From NCBI GenBank assembly GCA_003194525.1, contig NBIV01000201.1:62001-126000 (forward strand): 64,000 nucleotides of DNA, read 5' to 3'. Both the position numbers and the translations under genes were made by a program. The notes beneath the pieces were generated by a model that was not told the DNA's origin, did not search any database, and was given only the letters and a program-made list of their open reading frames with translations. This document shows, in pieces, positions 30,445-42,094 of the stretch (position 1 is its first letter; the number at the start of each line of letters is the position of its first letter). This DNA is from Gracilariopsis chorda (Eukaryota; Rhodophyta; Florideophyceae; Gracilariales; Gracilariaceae).

Positions 30445-31893
30445 TTCGGGTATCACGAGCGTGTACGTCCGGGCGTTTTGGGGCGCGTGAAGGTGCGAAA
30501 GACGCTGTTGCGGCTGGAACTTCTAAAATGAAGCGCTTCCGCCCTTGCTTGCCCGGTGTTTCCTTGCTGGAATACGTGCGACATGTGTGCTTGCCAATGT
30601 ACATTTCTCTAACAATAAACATGCGAAGGGTTCAGCTCACACGCCGTTTCCGCGCACGTAGAGCCATCGCAAGACTCAGTCCGGTGTTTGTGCTATGTTG
30701 TTCACTTTGCAAAATTCGGACTTGGAATTACCCAAGGGTACTGTTGTTGGCCTTTGAAGGATGTCGGGATTGAGAATTCATGTTCGACATGACGTTTGGT
30801 ACAGCTCTTTCTTAGACGCCATGTCCATGAGCTTTCTTGCGCAACAGCATCAACGCAACGTTTCTGGTGCTGCAAAAACAGTCTGCCAGCATCACAAATG
30901 TAAGGGTAGGTACGCCACTCGTACAAGAATGACATAGCCGTTATTGATTTGAGTTGAGTTTGGAATGCTACCCTTCGGTAACCCTTAACCAAAAACACAA
31001 AATGTTAGTGCAAGAGTTGCATCTTCCCTTCCGCTCGCGAGCGGAGTTGTGCGTTTCTAATGTTCCCACTGCACTTTTTTTTGTGATAAGATTGTGCACA
31101 TTTCTTGGCACGCACGGTAAACATGTGGTCGATATGTTTGCATGAGCAACAAAACTCAGTAGGGCTTCACGCTTGAGACAAGGCGTTGGTGGACGCACCA
31201 AGTGCTCAACGCCCGACAGGTTCCGGGCTCTGAAAGGACTCGTGGTGCGCAGTGACGACACAGACGTGACGCTGTTACACGAAGGTACGTGTACACAACT
31301 GCAAACGTGTCTCCACGCGTGCCGTGGGCGGCATGCAGCTGTCTCATCGTCAGCACGACGGATATCGTTCCCGTGACTGCTGTGGCGGTGGTGCGGTGCA
31401 AGTGTGCTCAGTCAACGCCTTGTTCTGTCTGCAGCCCATGGTCCAGACGACTGATTTAATCGCTGTCCTGAACCACAAACTGATATCAGAAGCATTTAAT
31501 GGTACAGAAGCTCGCAGCCACAACACGTTTTGCGCTGGATCGTCGCTGTCCTCATCCACCCATTGACATTCTAGCACACGTATGCTTTGCTTGCCCTCTA
31601 TTTGCGCTTTTCTTTAACATTTGTACAGTACTGTTCCTACCAGTGAATAGCATGTGCGCTTCATTAATGCTTACAGGTCGCCTCCAACGCATGACACCGT
31701 AACCACTGAGCTTCTCTGCACGCAAACCAATGGTTCATCCTCTAATTTTGTATTTATAGCAAACGTTCGCACGACCTGCCCGACGTTCGCATCAGCCCTC
31801 CTCCTCGTCTTTCCGCACTCGCACTCCCGAATCTGTTCGCTCCTTGTTCGCTTCCCACTCCTGAGTCACGTACACGCTCACCAACGGCCAATC
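30445..31893. other. Intergenic between M15 pseudogene and methyltransferase
   Basis: Several overlapping frames on both strands have no family resemblance. A TATTTATAG box at 31751-31759 is a possible core promoter of the methyltransferase gene. Confidence 0.4.
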
Positions 31894-32586
31894 ATGCATC
31901 CACCATCTGCCGAGGGGCACGTGAAGGCCACAGATGTCTTTGTCTCATGCAGTTTCGGCAAGCAGGCAGTCACCAAGATGTCCACGAAGGATAAGCAAAA
32001 AGTCTATGCTCAATGGTCCGAAACATACGAGCAGGACAGTCTTGACAATGACTATGTCGCATGGCCAATCTGCGCTGAAAAGATCTTCGCCGTAATGTCC
32101 AACATGGCCTCCGAAGAAAACATATCGCGGCCCTTCAAACTTGTGGATGTCGGTTGTGGTACAGGATACCTGGGTACCCTCGTTTCGGATCGACTCAAAT
32201 CCACCGATATCTCAGCGTTCTTAGTAGGTGTCGACTTCAGTAGCGAAATGCTGGAAAAAGCTCGCAACAAGAAGTGTTATGACAAGCTGATTGTGGCAGA
32301 CATAAACCATCCTTTGCCAACAGAGGCCCGTGCTATGGATATCGCAGTTGCCATGGGTGTATTTGTTGAGGGCCATTGTGATGCTTCTGCACTTCCGAAT
32401 GTGCTTGCCTGTCTGCGTAAGAACGGAATCGCCCTCATTACTATTCGATCAACTACTATTGTCAAGTTTGAGCAAGAGTACCTTCAGGCTGTAGCGGATT
32501 CGAAATGCGAAATTGTCCAACGCGATGAGCAGATGTATTTCGGTCCGGCAAAGGCAGAATATTGGACAGTGAGGAAAACTGTGTGA
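31894..32586 (+). CDS. METTL27-like SAM-dependent methyltransferase
   Basis: 230 codons from the ATG at 31894; the frame is open upstream to 31654 but that part is unlike the family, and a second ATG at 31978 (MSTKDKQKVYAQWSETYEQD) begins the conserved domain and could be the real start. The class I Rossmann fold shows motif I LVDVGCGTGYLG, the acidic loop VGVDFSSEMLEKAR, motif II DKLIVADINHPLP, and post-motif VFVEGHCDASALP. The order AQWSETYEQD, WPICAEKI and VGCGTGYLG is that of METTL27/WBSCR27-type proteins, cytosolic methyltransferases of unknown substrate. No intron is needed. Stop TGA at 32584. Confidence 0.82.
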   Translation: MHPPSAEGHVKATDVFVSCSFGKQAVTKMSTKDKQKVYAQWSETYEQDSLDNDYVAWPICAEKIFAVMSNMASEENISRPFKLVDVGCGTGYLGTLVSDRLKSTDISAFLVGVDFSSEMLEKARNKKCYDKLIVADINHPLPTEARAMDIAVAMGVFVEGHCDASALPNVLACLRKNGIALITIRSTTIVKFEQEYLQAVADSKCEIVQRDEQMYFGPAKAEYWTVRKTV

Positions 32587-33375
32587 GTTCTTTTTGACAC
32601 TTTGCACTCATCGTCTCTAGCCGAGTGTTTCGAGTGTGTTATTATTAGTTGTACGCACTGCAAAAGCTTTTGCAGCACTACGGCAGAAAAGTATTTCTTT
32701 ACTGCTACTCGAGCTGCGGTAAAAGTGAAAATATGCTCGATATTGATGCATACACAAGCATCGTATATATATAGACGTTAGCCATCCGTCCTTCACTCTG
32801 TTTTTTTATGCTGTGCCGGACATCAAAGAATGTGCGGAATCTATTTTCAAAGCGCTGAACCCTTTTGAACCCAACTGCTTATGTATACAAATAGTTTACA
32901 TAAGCAGAGCACTTCATTGGCCACATTGATTTCACAATCGTAAGGAAATGGCCTTCAGCCTGCCAAGTGGCTTAAGCTCTTGCTTATGGCTACAAATTGT
33001 ACACATAAGCAAAGAATGACAATTGGTCATTTGCTGACCTTTACCCTAATCTCCGTCAATGGTCTTTGTTCTCATGGCACACAATTCGGGCTTGGTAGCC
33101 GTTCAGTCGCTAAATCGACAGGTGTAGCGATTTTGGGGAAAGGAGTATATCAAACTTCGCCTATCTTGGTAACCATCCGCTCTATTGCCTTCAAGAGCCA
33201 CTCAATTTCAAGACAGAAAGCTATAGAATAGATAACCGGAACATGAAACGCGTAATCAGTTTACTCGCCACGAAAACGGTTAAACAAACAACCAGCTGTA
33301 ACGGCTCAAAAAGCCAGCTTACTCAAATTTGGCAAGAAATATGCGCTTGCTGAGAGACTTGACCGTTCGCTGCAG
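32587..33375. other. Intergenic with a duplicated palindrome
   Basis: Holds two related stem-loops: GCTTATGTA/TACATAAGC (32877-32905, 11-nt loop) and GCTTATG/CATAAGC (32982-33010). Each is followed by a similar CATTGGCCA or AATTGGTCA stretch. No gene recognised. Confidence 0.5.
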
Positions 33376-34260
33376 TCACCAGTCCACCTCCTCTTCGCTG
33401 TCTGGTGGCGCAGTACCCGCAACACGACCCCGGTGCGTACTGCGCTTTTCCGCGCCAGCCGCCCGCGATTTTGCCTTGCTTATGTTCAGCCTTGCTCGGC
33501 GACTGTGCGTCACACGTTCCAGTTGAATACTGCGGTCAGGTGCTAGTTCGATAGGTCGCTGCAAATCCATATCTGGTTCTCTATACGCCACTGCACGTTT
33601 GCGTGCCTTTTCCTTCTTATGTTTCTCCCGCAATTGTTGCATTCGCTTATTCAAACCATCTAATACCACTTGAGATGTTATTTGACAACTAGCCGTTGTT
33701 TTAACACGAATGTGACCACATTCTTCCACAATTCCGTCATTTACCAACGTACGTTGCTTCCGTGAAAACTGTTCCAGCAGTTCTTCGACTGACACAACAT
33801 CCTCTCCCGCATTCTTTGAATCATTTAAATGCTTCTCCAACGGCGCAAAATTGGATTTCAGCAACTCAAAATCCCAGATTCCAGTGCTATGAAAACCGGA
33901 GCGGATACTCACAACAGTGTGGGAGCTTATATAGGCATTACTGATGCACTAGGCGACATCAAAGGCGTTCATTTTTGCTTTCTGTCTCGCGGCTTTATGC
34001 AGCTCGTTCTGCAAACATGACTTGTATGCGCTGAACACGCCTACATCAATTGGATGCGTGATATGAGATGTGTGTGCCAGCAGAGCGATCACCACCACAT
34101 CGTTGTTCTTGAAAAGTTTCAAAGTTTTTTACTGTATATGCGACCCATAGCCGTCATACCCGTGTTTCTTCGCTTCCAAAAATTATAGGGTCGCGCAATA
34201 AATATTTGAGTCTCTGCCGTGACTTCGTTACATGGCCGGTCCTTGTGACTCATTTGAAAG
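33376..34260 (-). pseudogene. Pogo/CENP-B-type DDE transposase C-terminal relic
   Basis: On the minus strand a frame beginning near 34160 reads YDGYGSHIQ, stop, then LFKNNDVVVIALLAHTSHIT, HPIDVGVFSAYKSCLQNEL, a second stop, and STGIWDFELLKSNFAPLEKHL. These match the DDE_1 pattern DGHGSH..NNIxxxxLPPHxSHxxQPLDVGVF..K, then the TGIxPxN region. The terminal 178-codon ORF (33376-33912) is a basic C-terminal tail. At least two stops break it and the N-terminal DNA-binding part is missing. Confidence 0.7.
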
Positions 34261-35110
34261 GTTGTAGTAGAACCTTTGAAAAGATTCAATCATTGTACAG
34301 CGTGTATCACGTTGACGTAATGCTGCCCAGGATATTCAGATGACATCCTCGTCTTACACAATGCTACTGGTCAATTCTTTGACTTACCGACGTACTAAAC
34401 ACTGTTTGGTAGAACCACAATTTTGTTACGTCAGCTTGACAGTGTCAAGTTGACGCACCAAATTTTGTTGACACAACCCATTGTACAGCGCTGGCGTTTC
34501 CTGTCGTCTTCACCTTCACCTTCATCATGAAGTCGTCCCTCCCACTCTGATGCTCCTCGGCAAGACCCCTTCCCCATCATAGCCTTCCCTATCCCGCTCG
34601 CCATCTCAGTCGTCCTCTTTGCTGCACTTCTTCCACTCCGCCGTCTCACATCAGCCTCTTTCTTTGCACTGGCCCTTCAATTGATCTTCCGCCTCTTCCC
34701 CATCTTCTTTGTCTTCCTGCTCGTCCTCAACCCATTCCCTCTGCGTCAAGTCCAATTTTTTCACCCACTCTGCCGTTCTAACCTCCCCTCCTTGCGCCTC
34801 TTCCAAAAACTCCCATGAAACACTCCCATCGTTCGTGATGATTCTCCAACCAGGACAAAAAGCGCGAAAAAAAGTCTTATCTTCGTTTTACGTTTTAAGA
34901 AGTTGGATGCTTAGTATCTCAGGCCATTCGTCAAGCACGATGACGAGGCATATATAGTTCTTTTCTAACGCGGAATAGGTATTGCTTTAGAGCAGTCTCC
35001 CAACTGGAAGGAAAGCTTCTCAGAGGAGAAAGTTCTGAGGGATGTTTTTGATCTTCGTGATGCAAATGGTGCCATGAACGAACATTAAGAGATTTCTTCT
35101 TGTTCTGCAG
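34261..35110. other. Intergenic with one long palindrome and possible exon
   Basis: A near-perfect palindrome with 13-base arms (one mismatch) spans 34429-34455. A minus frame around 34640-34880 encodes an acidic tail (WVEDEQEDKEDGEEAEDQ) without known family. A plus frame ending at 35068 (SEEKVLRDVFDLRDAN) could splice by a 42-bp GT..AG intron to the ORF at 35111, but lacks an ATG. Confidence 0.3.
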
Positions 35111-35352
35111 GATCCGAAAGTAAACAGGATGACGCACAGAACAGTCATAGTGAGGACAATGAACCGCAGAAGACTCACCATGAGCATGATCATGAACGCA
35201 TGGAAGTTGAATCTGCGCAGCGTAAACACAGTGAAAAAGAGGACGTCTTATCCCCTATATCCCCAGATGTGGACATTTTGCGGGATACAAAGCTCAATAA
35301 AAGAGAAGCGGGCGTGAGTCTCGACCAAAGCAGCTCAGATCAGAATAAAATC
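35111..35352 (+). pseudogene. Unidentified ORF, 5' part, split by retrotransposon
   Basis: An open frame rich in Glu, His, Asp and Lys (SHSEDNEPQKTHHEHDHE) runs from a possible splice acceptor (CTGCAG, 35105-35110) up to the 10.4-kb element. It resumes in the same frame at 45754, so the two pieces are one ORF interrupted by the insertion. No domain recognised. The composition suggests a nuclear or otherwise disordered acidic protein. Confidence 0.45.
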
Positions 35353-36309
35353 TGTAGAGCAAAACCCGGAAGCGGGAAGTACCCTCAAGGGGTTCGAGAC
35401 CTTGCTCCCTATGGGATGGTGTCTCAGTTGAGAGAGCCCTCTGCGCCACGTAAAGGCTGGCTTGTAAGGCCAACGTGGTTCTGGCTATACCTGCAGAGGT
35501 TCGGGAATGGCCCAGAAAAAGGGTAAACTCCAGGGACGGATGGTACACACGTGATTTTATAATGACACGATATCCTGTGAAGGAAAGCAAAAGGAAAAAG
35601 GGAAAACCCAAGAGAACCGGCGACGGGGCGTGCAACACGCGGCAACAGACCGGGCGACGGGGCAAACCAAAATAAAGAACGAATCACAAACGGGAATGTG
35701 GTAAACACAACGACTAAGAACCCAATACTGGGGCGGAATCCAAGACTGACAGTGGAACAAATAACCAATACCGAACACGGTGATACTGTAGCAGTAGTGA
35801 CGCCTGAATGTTCCCAAGGGGATGGTAGACGGAATCCACTCGTGGATACTCTCCGCGAGGAGTCATAATTCCTAGGAGAGCCTTTCTTACCAGAGCCTTA
35901 CTCTTCAAAGAGTATATCTCGAAAGAGGACCAAGGTTACCATTTACTGGTGGTGCTGACGGCGAAGCCGTGATTACCTAAGTAGGTTTGCACCACAATAA
36001 ACTAAATAAATTAACTAATTTGGTGCACACCTCTTGAGGTCCATACACGTGGAGTTCCCACTTTCTGGGCCACAAGTGGCGATAACCATAGAATTAAATA
36101 TCCAAAATTGGAATCGAAATTACCACACGCGTACAGCGTACCATCTGTCACCAGAATGCCACTATTAATACCTGTCCAGGTCCCTCAAGTGCCACCTCAT
36201 CGCTAACCCGCGAGGGATCAACTCATAAATGAGGTATCGAACCAATCCACCAGTGGATACTCCTATGAATAGGAACAACTGCCAACCGACGGGAAAGCGT
36301 TGCTCCACA
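35353..36309 (-). repeat. 3' LTR of the 10.4-kb element
   Basis: 957 bp, on the plus strand TGTAGAGCAA... to ...TTGCTCCACA. Pairs with 44799-45753. Contains the same hairpin series, e.g. TACTCT-TCAA-AGAGTA where the other LTR has a GCAA loop. Confidence 0.93.
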
Positions 36310-36394
36310 TCTCCCCCTCCCTAAGCCGGGAAAGCCCCACCGCGACGTGGGATTTCACGTGACGCGAAAGCGTATATATAGTACGACTCCCATC

Positions 36395-36916
36395 ATGGGC
36401 TCACCGGACATCTCGGTTCAGCACACGCACCAACCGCCTTCCTCGTCTTCCGAGCATCTTCCGCCTCCGGATATACACACATCTGCCAACGCACACTCTC
36501 GTGTGTCAGGAATGCAGCCGTTCCATACCAATCCCTTGGGGAGTTCCTCCTCACAAGCCCCTCTCACTGACGACCCTCCTGGGTTTCCTTCCAATCCTCT
36601 CCCGACACCGGGTGGTTCTGTAGCTCCACAGTTGGATGTCGCCGCCGTCGCTTGGAATTCCGAGCAGGCGATGCCGTTGACAGCGAACCCGCGAGGGTGG
36701 ATTTCCAAAGAATCGTTTGACGCGAGAAGTCCATCAATGGATCCGCTCATCTTTTCCCGGGCCCCATGGCTCCATCCCAAGGCGGTGAGGGATGACGAAC
36801 TCATCGATTTCTATGTGGAGGATGGCATGCTCCCTGGCGGGATTCCGCGTGCCCTTGTAGACTCCGGGGACTGGCGAGCCCGCATTGCGGTTGATCCTCA
36901 AGACATTGTGAATTAG
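36395..36916 (+). CDS. Antisense 173-aa ORF inside the 10.4-kb element
   Basis: An open frame on the strand opposite to gag-pol, between the 3' LTR and the chromodomain. From ATG 36395 it encodes a Ser/Pro-rich N-terminal half and a more ordered C-terminal part (ISKESFDARSPSMDPLIFSR, DDELIDFYVEDGMLPGGIPR). A TATATATA box (36373-36380) lies only 15 bp upstream, too close for a usual transcript start, so a later ATG (near 36512) would fit better if the box is used. No known family. It could be an antisense accessory gene or a chance frame. Confidence 0.35.
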   Translation: MGSPDISVQHTHQPPSSSSEHLPPPDIHTSANAHSRVSGMQPFHTNPLGSSSSQAPLTDDPPGFPSNPLPTPGGSVAPQLDVAAVAWNSEQAMPLTANPRGWISKESFDARSPSMDPLIFSRAPWLHPKAVRDDELIDFYVEDGMLPGGIPRALVDSGDWRARIAVDPQDIVN

Positions 36917-37183
36917 TACAACCAGCTAGTGGTAATTCTTCGCTTCTTCTTCTTCTCTTCTGAGATCTTCTTTCCACTTCATTCTTCCTATTCCAGGATC
37001 CAATTTCTTCAGTATCCCTGCTTCTGTAACCGTTTCCGGTATCTCGCTCTGAACCGTTTCCGGTTTGTTGTTCTGAACCATTTCCGGTATTCCCCTTCTT
37101 GTTTCCCCTTCCAACATGGGTCGCACTCGCGAGAGTCTCCCCAAGAACGACCATCGTGGTCACGTAGTGTTTCCGGATTCGGA

Positions 37184-37483
37184 TTAGCCAACTAGTGCTT
37201 CATCCAAATTTGGAGGTAGAGCCAACCGCATCCGTCGGTGATAGGATATTATCTTAGACCTCGGGAGGTGCTTGACTGGCTCCAAAGTATCCTCCTCGGG
37301 AGAGTATCCGTACCAATGGATTTGATAAAACCACTCACCCTCCTGGGTAACTTCATGACGCACAATGCGTTCAACCACGAACTCCTTGTGGTAGAAATCC
37401 AGTTTGGAACTTTCCCGTGCCATCTCTGGCGAAGGGAGAGGCAATAGAACCACTGTGGTTAGCTTCAGAGTGCCTGGCGGCAA
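37184..37483 (-). CDS. Chromodomain at the end of pol, 10.4-kb element
   Basis: In a 99-codon minus frame, FVVERIVRHEVTQEGEWFYQ, IHWYGYSPEEDTLEPVKHLP is a canonical chromodomain (aromatic cage Y/W/W-type positions, WxGYxxxxxTLEP). It would be the C-terminal targeting module of the integrase; the frame is separated from the integrase core by stops and a low-conservation linker (37560-38700). Confidence 0.8.
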   Translation of the reverse strand: MPPGTLKLTTVVLLPLPSPEMARESSKLDFYHKEFVVERIVRHEVTQEGEWFYQIHWYGYSPEEDTLEPVKHLPRSKIISYHRRMRLALPPNLDEALVG

Positions 37484-38709
37484 TATTCCGGTCTCGGAAG
37501 CGCGTCGCTCACCACGGTGATTATGCAGTATCCGTCGTGACGGAGAATGCGTAATTTCCGTTAGCGGAGAGCAAACGTCACCCGAATGGGTTCACTCGAA
37601 AGGTCTCGCTTTTCTGAGTCCAGGAAGTATTGTTTCTTCCGTGACGGAGTCCTAACCGACGAACGGTAGCTTTGGCAATTCAGGTGATGAACCGCTTCAG
37701 CGGGAAGACCGTTCTGACGGTGGTGCACCTCTTTGACACTCCCTATGCAAGGGCGGCGGACCGCCGGTCCACGGGAAATTTTCCGAAAAATCCGATTGGC
37801 CGGAAGGTTCGCTTGCGCGCCACATCTCTGGCACGTGCCCATCTAGGGTTTGTCCGTTACCGGCAGGGAGTCACGGAGCGCCATTCATTTCGCAAGCGCG
37901 AGCGCACGCCACCGCGTTATGACGTAATGCACACCCTGAGCGAGTCCTTCACGGTCCAATTGTCCACCAATCATGGTTTCGCATCTCCTTCGGAGTTCTC
38001 TTACTCCCAGTTCCAGACGTCGTTCCAAGCTGGATCCCCGTCCTCGCCATCGAGTTCTCCCGCGTGCGGGTCGGCACACACTACCCGATTCGGGTCTTTG
38101 GAGACCGTCTTCTTCGGTGACGCAGTAGCACAATCGCGAATGCGAGAAGTATCACTTGACAGGTTACCAGATTGGTTTGTTTCGTCGTTCTGTTCATCAT
38201 CCTTTTCAGGACTGTTTTCATCGCTTCTGACGTTATTCCTTACCGGTTCTGCGGTTCCATCGCGTGATGCGCGAGTTTGCAGCGAATTCCCAGTAGTGAC
38301 AACTGTCTCTTCGGAAGGAGTGTTACCATTCGTGGTTGCAGCGGGCGACGCCGAAACCGAAACGGTATTCTCCTCCCCCTCCTTAGGCAGGGCCAGGGGT
38401 CTGCTGACAACCTCCGGGTGTTACTCTCTGAGAGTCGTTGTGCCGAACCCGTTCGGGGTGTAGCGGGTCAGCATTTCCATCGTTGGAAGCGGTAGGCGGC
38501 AGATCAGTTAGTCCACGATCCGGGTGCGGAAGAATTGCCGGACGCGGCTGTCCATTACCAGAAGGCTGGTAAACCGTGTCAGCATTCTTTGAAAGGGTTG
38601 TAGGTGAGTTCAACACTTCTAGATTTGGATTGAGTGCCCGAGTAACGCGGTCGCGTGATATCCTCTCGTGTTGAGAATTAATGTCCAACACGACAGTGTC
38701 CTGTGCGAC

Positions 38710-39711
38710 TCATACCACACGGTAGGGTCCATCCACGATTGGAGAAAGCTTATGGTGACCTTCCTTCTGAGGATTGTAGTATTCCTTTCGAAGGAATACG
38801 AACTCGTTCGCCCGAATTTCCGGTAAAGGTCTCTGAATCTTCTGATCGAAGTTACGCTTGTAAGCGTTTTGCGCCTTTGCCATAGCTTTCCGTGCAACCG
38901 GAACCATCTCCTTTAGCCATCCTTTCCAGGAGTCGCGATACAAACCCGGCGAAGGGTAAGTTGCCAGTGTTGGCTGTGCCTCGATAGAAACCGGCGGCGG
39001 TATACGCGACAGTACCAGTTCGAATGGTGATAAAGACGTAACCCTATGCACTTGGGTATTGTACGCATATGTGATTGCGTCTGTGTACAGGTCCCAATCC
39101 TTGGGGTGATCCGCAACATATGACCGTAATGCGTTAAGCATCGTTCGGTTAAACCTTTCCACCTGACCATTACCCTGAGGGTGGTACGTTGTTACAAACA
39201 GATTCCTTATATCCAGGATACGGCAAACGTCTTGAAAGAACTTCGACGTGAATTGAGGTCCGTTATCGGAAAGCACCTGTACGGGTGGTCCATAAACGAA
39301 TACTCAATGGGTGACGAACGCCTTCGCAACAATACTTGCCGTAATCCGCTTAAGCGGAACTGTCCGAACCAATTTGGAGAATCGGTCTGTGATTACCAAT
39401 AGGTACCGATTCCCGCAGGGAGTCCTGATCAGTTCTCCGAGGAGATCAATGGCCACGAATTCCAACGGTGCCCTGGCAGGGAATAACGTTAACTCTTTAG
39501 AGTATTTGCGTAGCTTAACGTCATTCTTCGCACATCCTGTACAGGAACGGCGCACCGCGTAGCAGTCGAATGCCATAGCTGGCCAGTAGAAATCCCTTCT
39601 CAATGTGAGATACAGTTTTCTTCCACCAGGATGAGCGCCAACCTTCACATAATGTGACAAGTGGAGAATTCGCTGCTGTAGCGAGTGAGGCACCACGATT
39701 TGCGGGTTCAA
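38710..39711 (-). CDS. Integrase of the 10.4-kb element
   Basis: Two minus frames. 39711-39304 has the HHCC zinc finger (HYVKVGAHPGGRKLY.. CTGC) and the first catalytic Asp in FVAIDLLGEL. 39276-38710 has SDNGPQFTSKFF with the second Asp and, 35 residues on, Glu in GNGQVERFNR. So D,D-35-E is intact. A frameshift near 39290 separates the two parts. Integrase inserts the cDNA into chromatin. Confidence 0.88.
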
Positions 39712-39828
39712 GTTAACAAACCTGACAAGGTAGCCTTGATCGGTAACCGAAAACGGTATCTGACATCCTCCATTGAGGCGAGCACGGATCTGAGTACAGA
39801 ACGGATCTGTCTGTTGCTCACGTATTAA

Positions 39829-40362
39829 CTACTCGGGAGTAATGGGTATAAAAGAACCAATAGGTGGTTCTACATCTCTCGTGACGAGAATTTCGTCACA
39901 TATATCATCCAAAAGGATTTCGGCTCCGTCATCCAAGTCTTCCACCATAAAACATGGTATGTCCAAGTCCGTAGTCAGCAGTGCTTCAGAATTGGTTCCC
40001 AAACGGGATAACGCATCCACCTGAGTGTTCAGGGTACCCTTCCTGTACAGGATATCGAAATCAAATTCCGACAGTCGGAGACGCCAACGCATCAACCGGC
40101 CCGACGGTTCGGTAATTTCTATAAGCCAACGGAGGCAGGAATGGTCCGTATGTACGGTAAAGTGAACACCCATAAAATAGGGTCGTAGAGTAGAGAGTGC
40201 CCACACAACGGCGAGACACTCCTTCTCCAAGACGGAATAATTACGTTCATGCACGTTTAGAGATCGCGACCAAAAACCCGATGGGGTGTCGTTCACCATC
40301 TTCATTGGTTTGAAACAACGCACAACCAATTTGGTTAGCACTAGCGTCAGTATCGACTTCAT
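39829..40362 (-). CDS. RNase H of the 10.4-kb element
   Basis: 177-codon minus frame, continuing from the RT frame after a shift near 40300. It shows SLNVHERNYSVLEKECLAVV (catalytic Glu), FTVHTDHSCLRWL (catalytic Asp) and LNTQVDALSR. Domain order RT, RNase H, then integrase is that of Ty3/gypsy. Confidence 0.85.
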   Translation of the reverse strand: MKSILTLVLTKLVVRCFKPMKMVNDTPSGFWSRSLNVHERNYSVLEKECLAVVWALSTLRPYFMGVHFTVHTDHSCLRWLIEITEPSGRLMRWRLRLSEFDFDILYRKGTLNTQVDALSRLGTNSEALLTTDLDIPCFMVEDLDDGAEILLDDICDEILVTRDVEPPIGSFIPITPE

Positions 40363-42094
40363 ATGGAAGACCCAGAGTGGGTAATGCCAAACTCGGTGGG
40401 GACGTCACGGCGTTCACCAATTCCGTGAAAGCGGACGACTCCACGTCCCCGAAAGGGTCCAGTTTGACTGGTTGACCTTTGCTCAGTAACCTGTTCAAAG
40501 GTGTAGCAATCTCCGCAAAGTTCGGAACGAAACGACGGTACACGTTACACAGTCCTAGAAAGGAACGCAGCTCAGTCTGAGTAGTTGGGTGCTTCGCTTC
40601 CTTCAAGGAATTGACTCTCACTTGATCGAGCAAAAGCTTTCCGGGACGGATGATATGACCCAGATATTTCACCGATTCGGTAAAGAATTCACACTTCTTG
40701 AGTTTCAGAGTTATACCTGCGTGGCGCAGTACCTTCATTACTTCCGGAACGTGGGATAAGTGCTCATCCAAGTTATTGGAGAAAACGATTATATCGTCGA
40801 GGTAAACAAGACACGTTTTCCATTTGAATGGAGCTAGCAGTATGTCGATTGCCCTTTCAAAGGTAGCAGGAGCGTTCGTAAGCCCGAAAAGCATTCTCCG
40901 AAATCGGAACAATCCTTGATGACATACGAAAGCCGGCTTATCTCGGTCCTCTTTCCTGATAGGAACTTGCTAATAACCCCAATTCGCATCGAGGGCAGTG
41001 AACACAGTAGCATCCCCAAGGGAGTCGATGTATTCATCCATTCTTGGAATAGGATAAACATCCTTAACCGTCACCGAATTGAGGCGCCGGTAATCGAAAC
41101 AAAAGCGCCACGAACCATTTGGTTTCGGAACTAGCACAACTGGCGATGCCCAAGCAGACTGGGTTGGTTCAATAACGCCATCGCGTATCATCTTCTCAAC
41201 TTGAGATTTCTCTTCTTCCCGAGCTTTCGGTCCAGCCCTGTAAGGGTGTTGTGAAATCGGCCGAGTATTCGGAAGGAGATCAATTCGATGCTCTGTAATT
41301 CCTATCCTTCCCAAGGAACCGTCCCACATGGGAGTGAACTCTGACAGCATATACCTGAGCTTCTCCCGATGGGATTCTGGGACATGAGTCAAGTCAAATT
41401 TCGCTAATTCCTCAACAGGATCTTTCTGTTCTGTACCAGGTGGTAGCTGACCTTCTGAGGTTTCGAGGGGTGCAGTACCCGAATTCACCTCGCGAGGTTG
41501 TTGTTCATCAGCTTCACCGAATTGAGCGGTTTCCTCCCCCTCCTTAGGGTCTGTTATCCCAAGAACCTCAGCGATAGGTAACTTAGTCGGGACGACCGCT
41601 TGCGGGTGTGGAAGAACTGAACCCAGTACTTGGTTTTTGACTAACCACTGAGTGATTTTGCCAAAGTTAGCAACCAGTACCCGGAAGGGTTTATCCAGTT
41701 CTACGGAAACAACGCCATTCGCTAGAGCGAGTTGTCGTGTCTCGTAGAGAGAAGCCAGGGGCTGAACAAAGTGCGTAGTATGCTGCTTGGTTAGGACTGC
41801 TACCCACACCTGGGTTTCCGGCGCAATGGCGATTGATTTCGCAACGCGAAGCTTCGTTGATACCGTATCCATGTTTGGAACTTCCTGAGCAACCGGTAAC
41901 GGTACACGCTTCCGCGTGACGGACGTCAAAGGCTTCCGGACAATCGGAACAGTAGAACTGTTTTCCAGTTCAACAGTCTTCCTCCGAGGTCGGATTGCTT
42001 CGATGAATCGATCACAAAAAATCACACCCGAGTATAACCGGTGCGGCGAGTCCTTCGCAAACAATAAAGTCCAATTGAACCAAGATGGTACCAA
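40247..42094 (-). CDS. Reverse transcriptase of the 10.4-kb element, one nonsense codon
   Basis: Minus frame 42094-40970 includes the RT fingers: VEKMIRDGVIEPTQSAWASP, WRFCFDYRRLNSVTVKDVYP and ATVFTALDANWGY, where the frame meets TAG. The usual residue there is Trp (GYWQxP), so TGG to TAG explains it. The same frame continues QVPIRKEDRDKPAFV into 40912-40247 with FGLTNAPATFERAID, the YLDD active site (VYLDDIIVFSNN) and LRSFLGLCNVYRRFV. Apart from the single stop the RT is complete. Confidence 0.9.

Noticed and set aside
33329-33526. Plus-strand ORF in the pogo relic
   Set aside because: Antisense shadow of the transposase tail at 33376-33912.
35385-35410. tRNA T-arm-like GGTTCGAGACC in the LTRs
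   Set aside because: No acceptor, D or anticodon arms around it; it is one of the many small hairpins of the LTR.
35353-36309. CRISPR-like or REP-like array suggested by regular short palindromes
   Set aside because: Spacing is irregular, stems differ from one another, the sequence is a retrotransposon LTR and the genome is eukaryotic.
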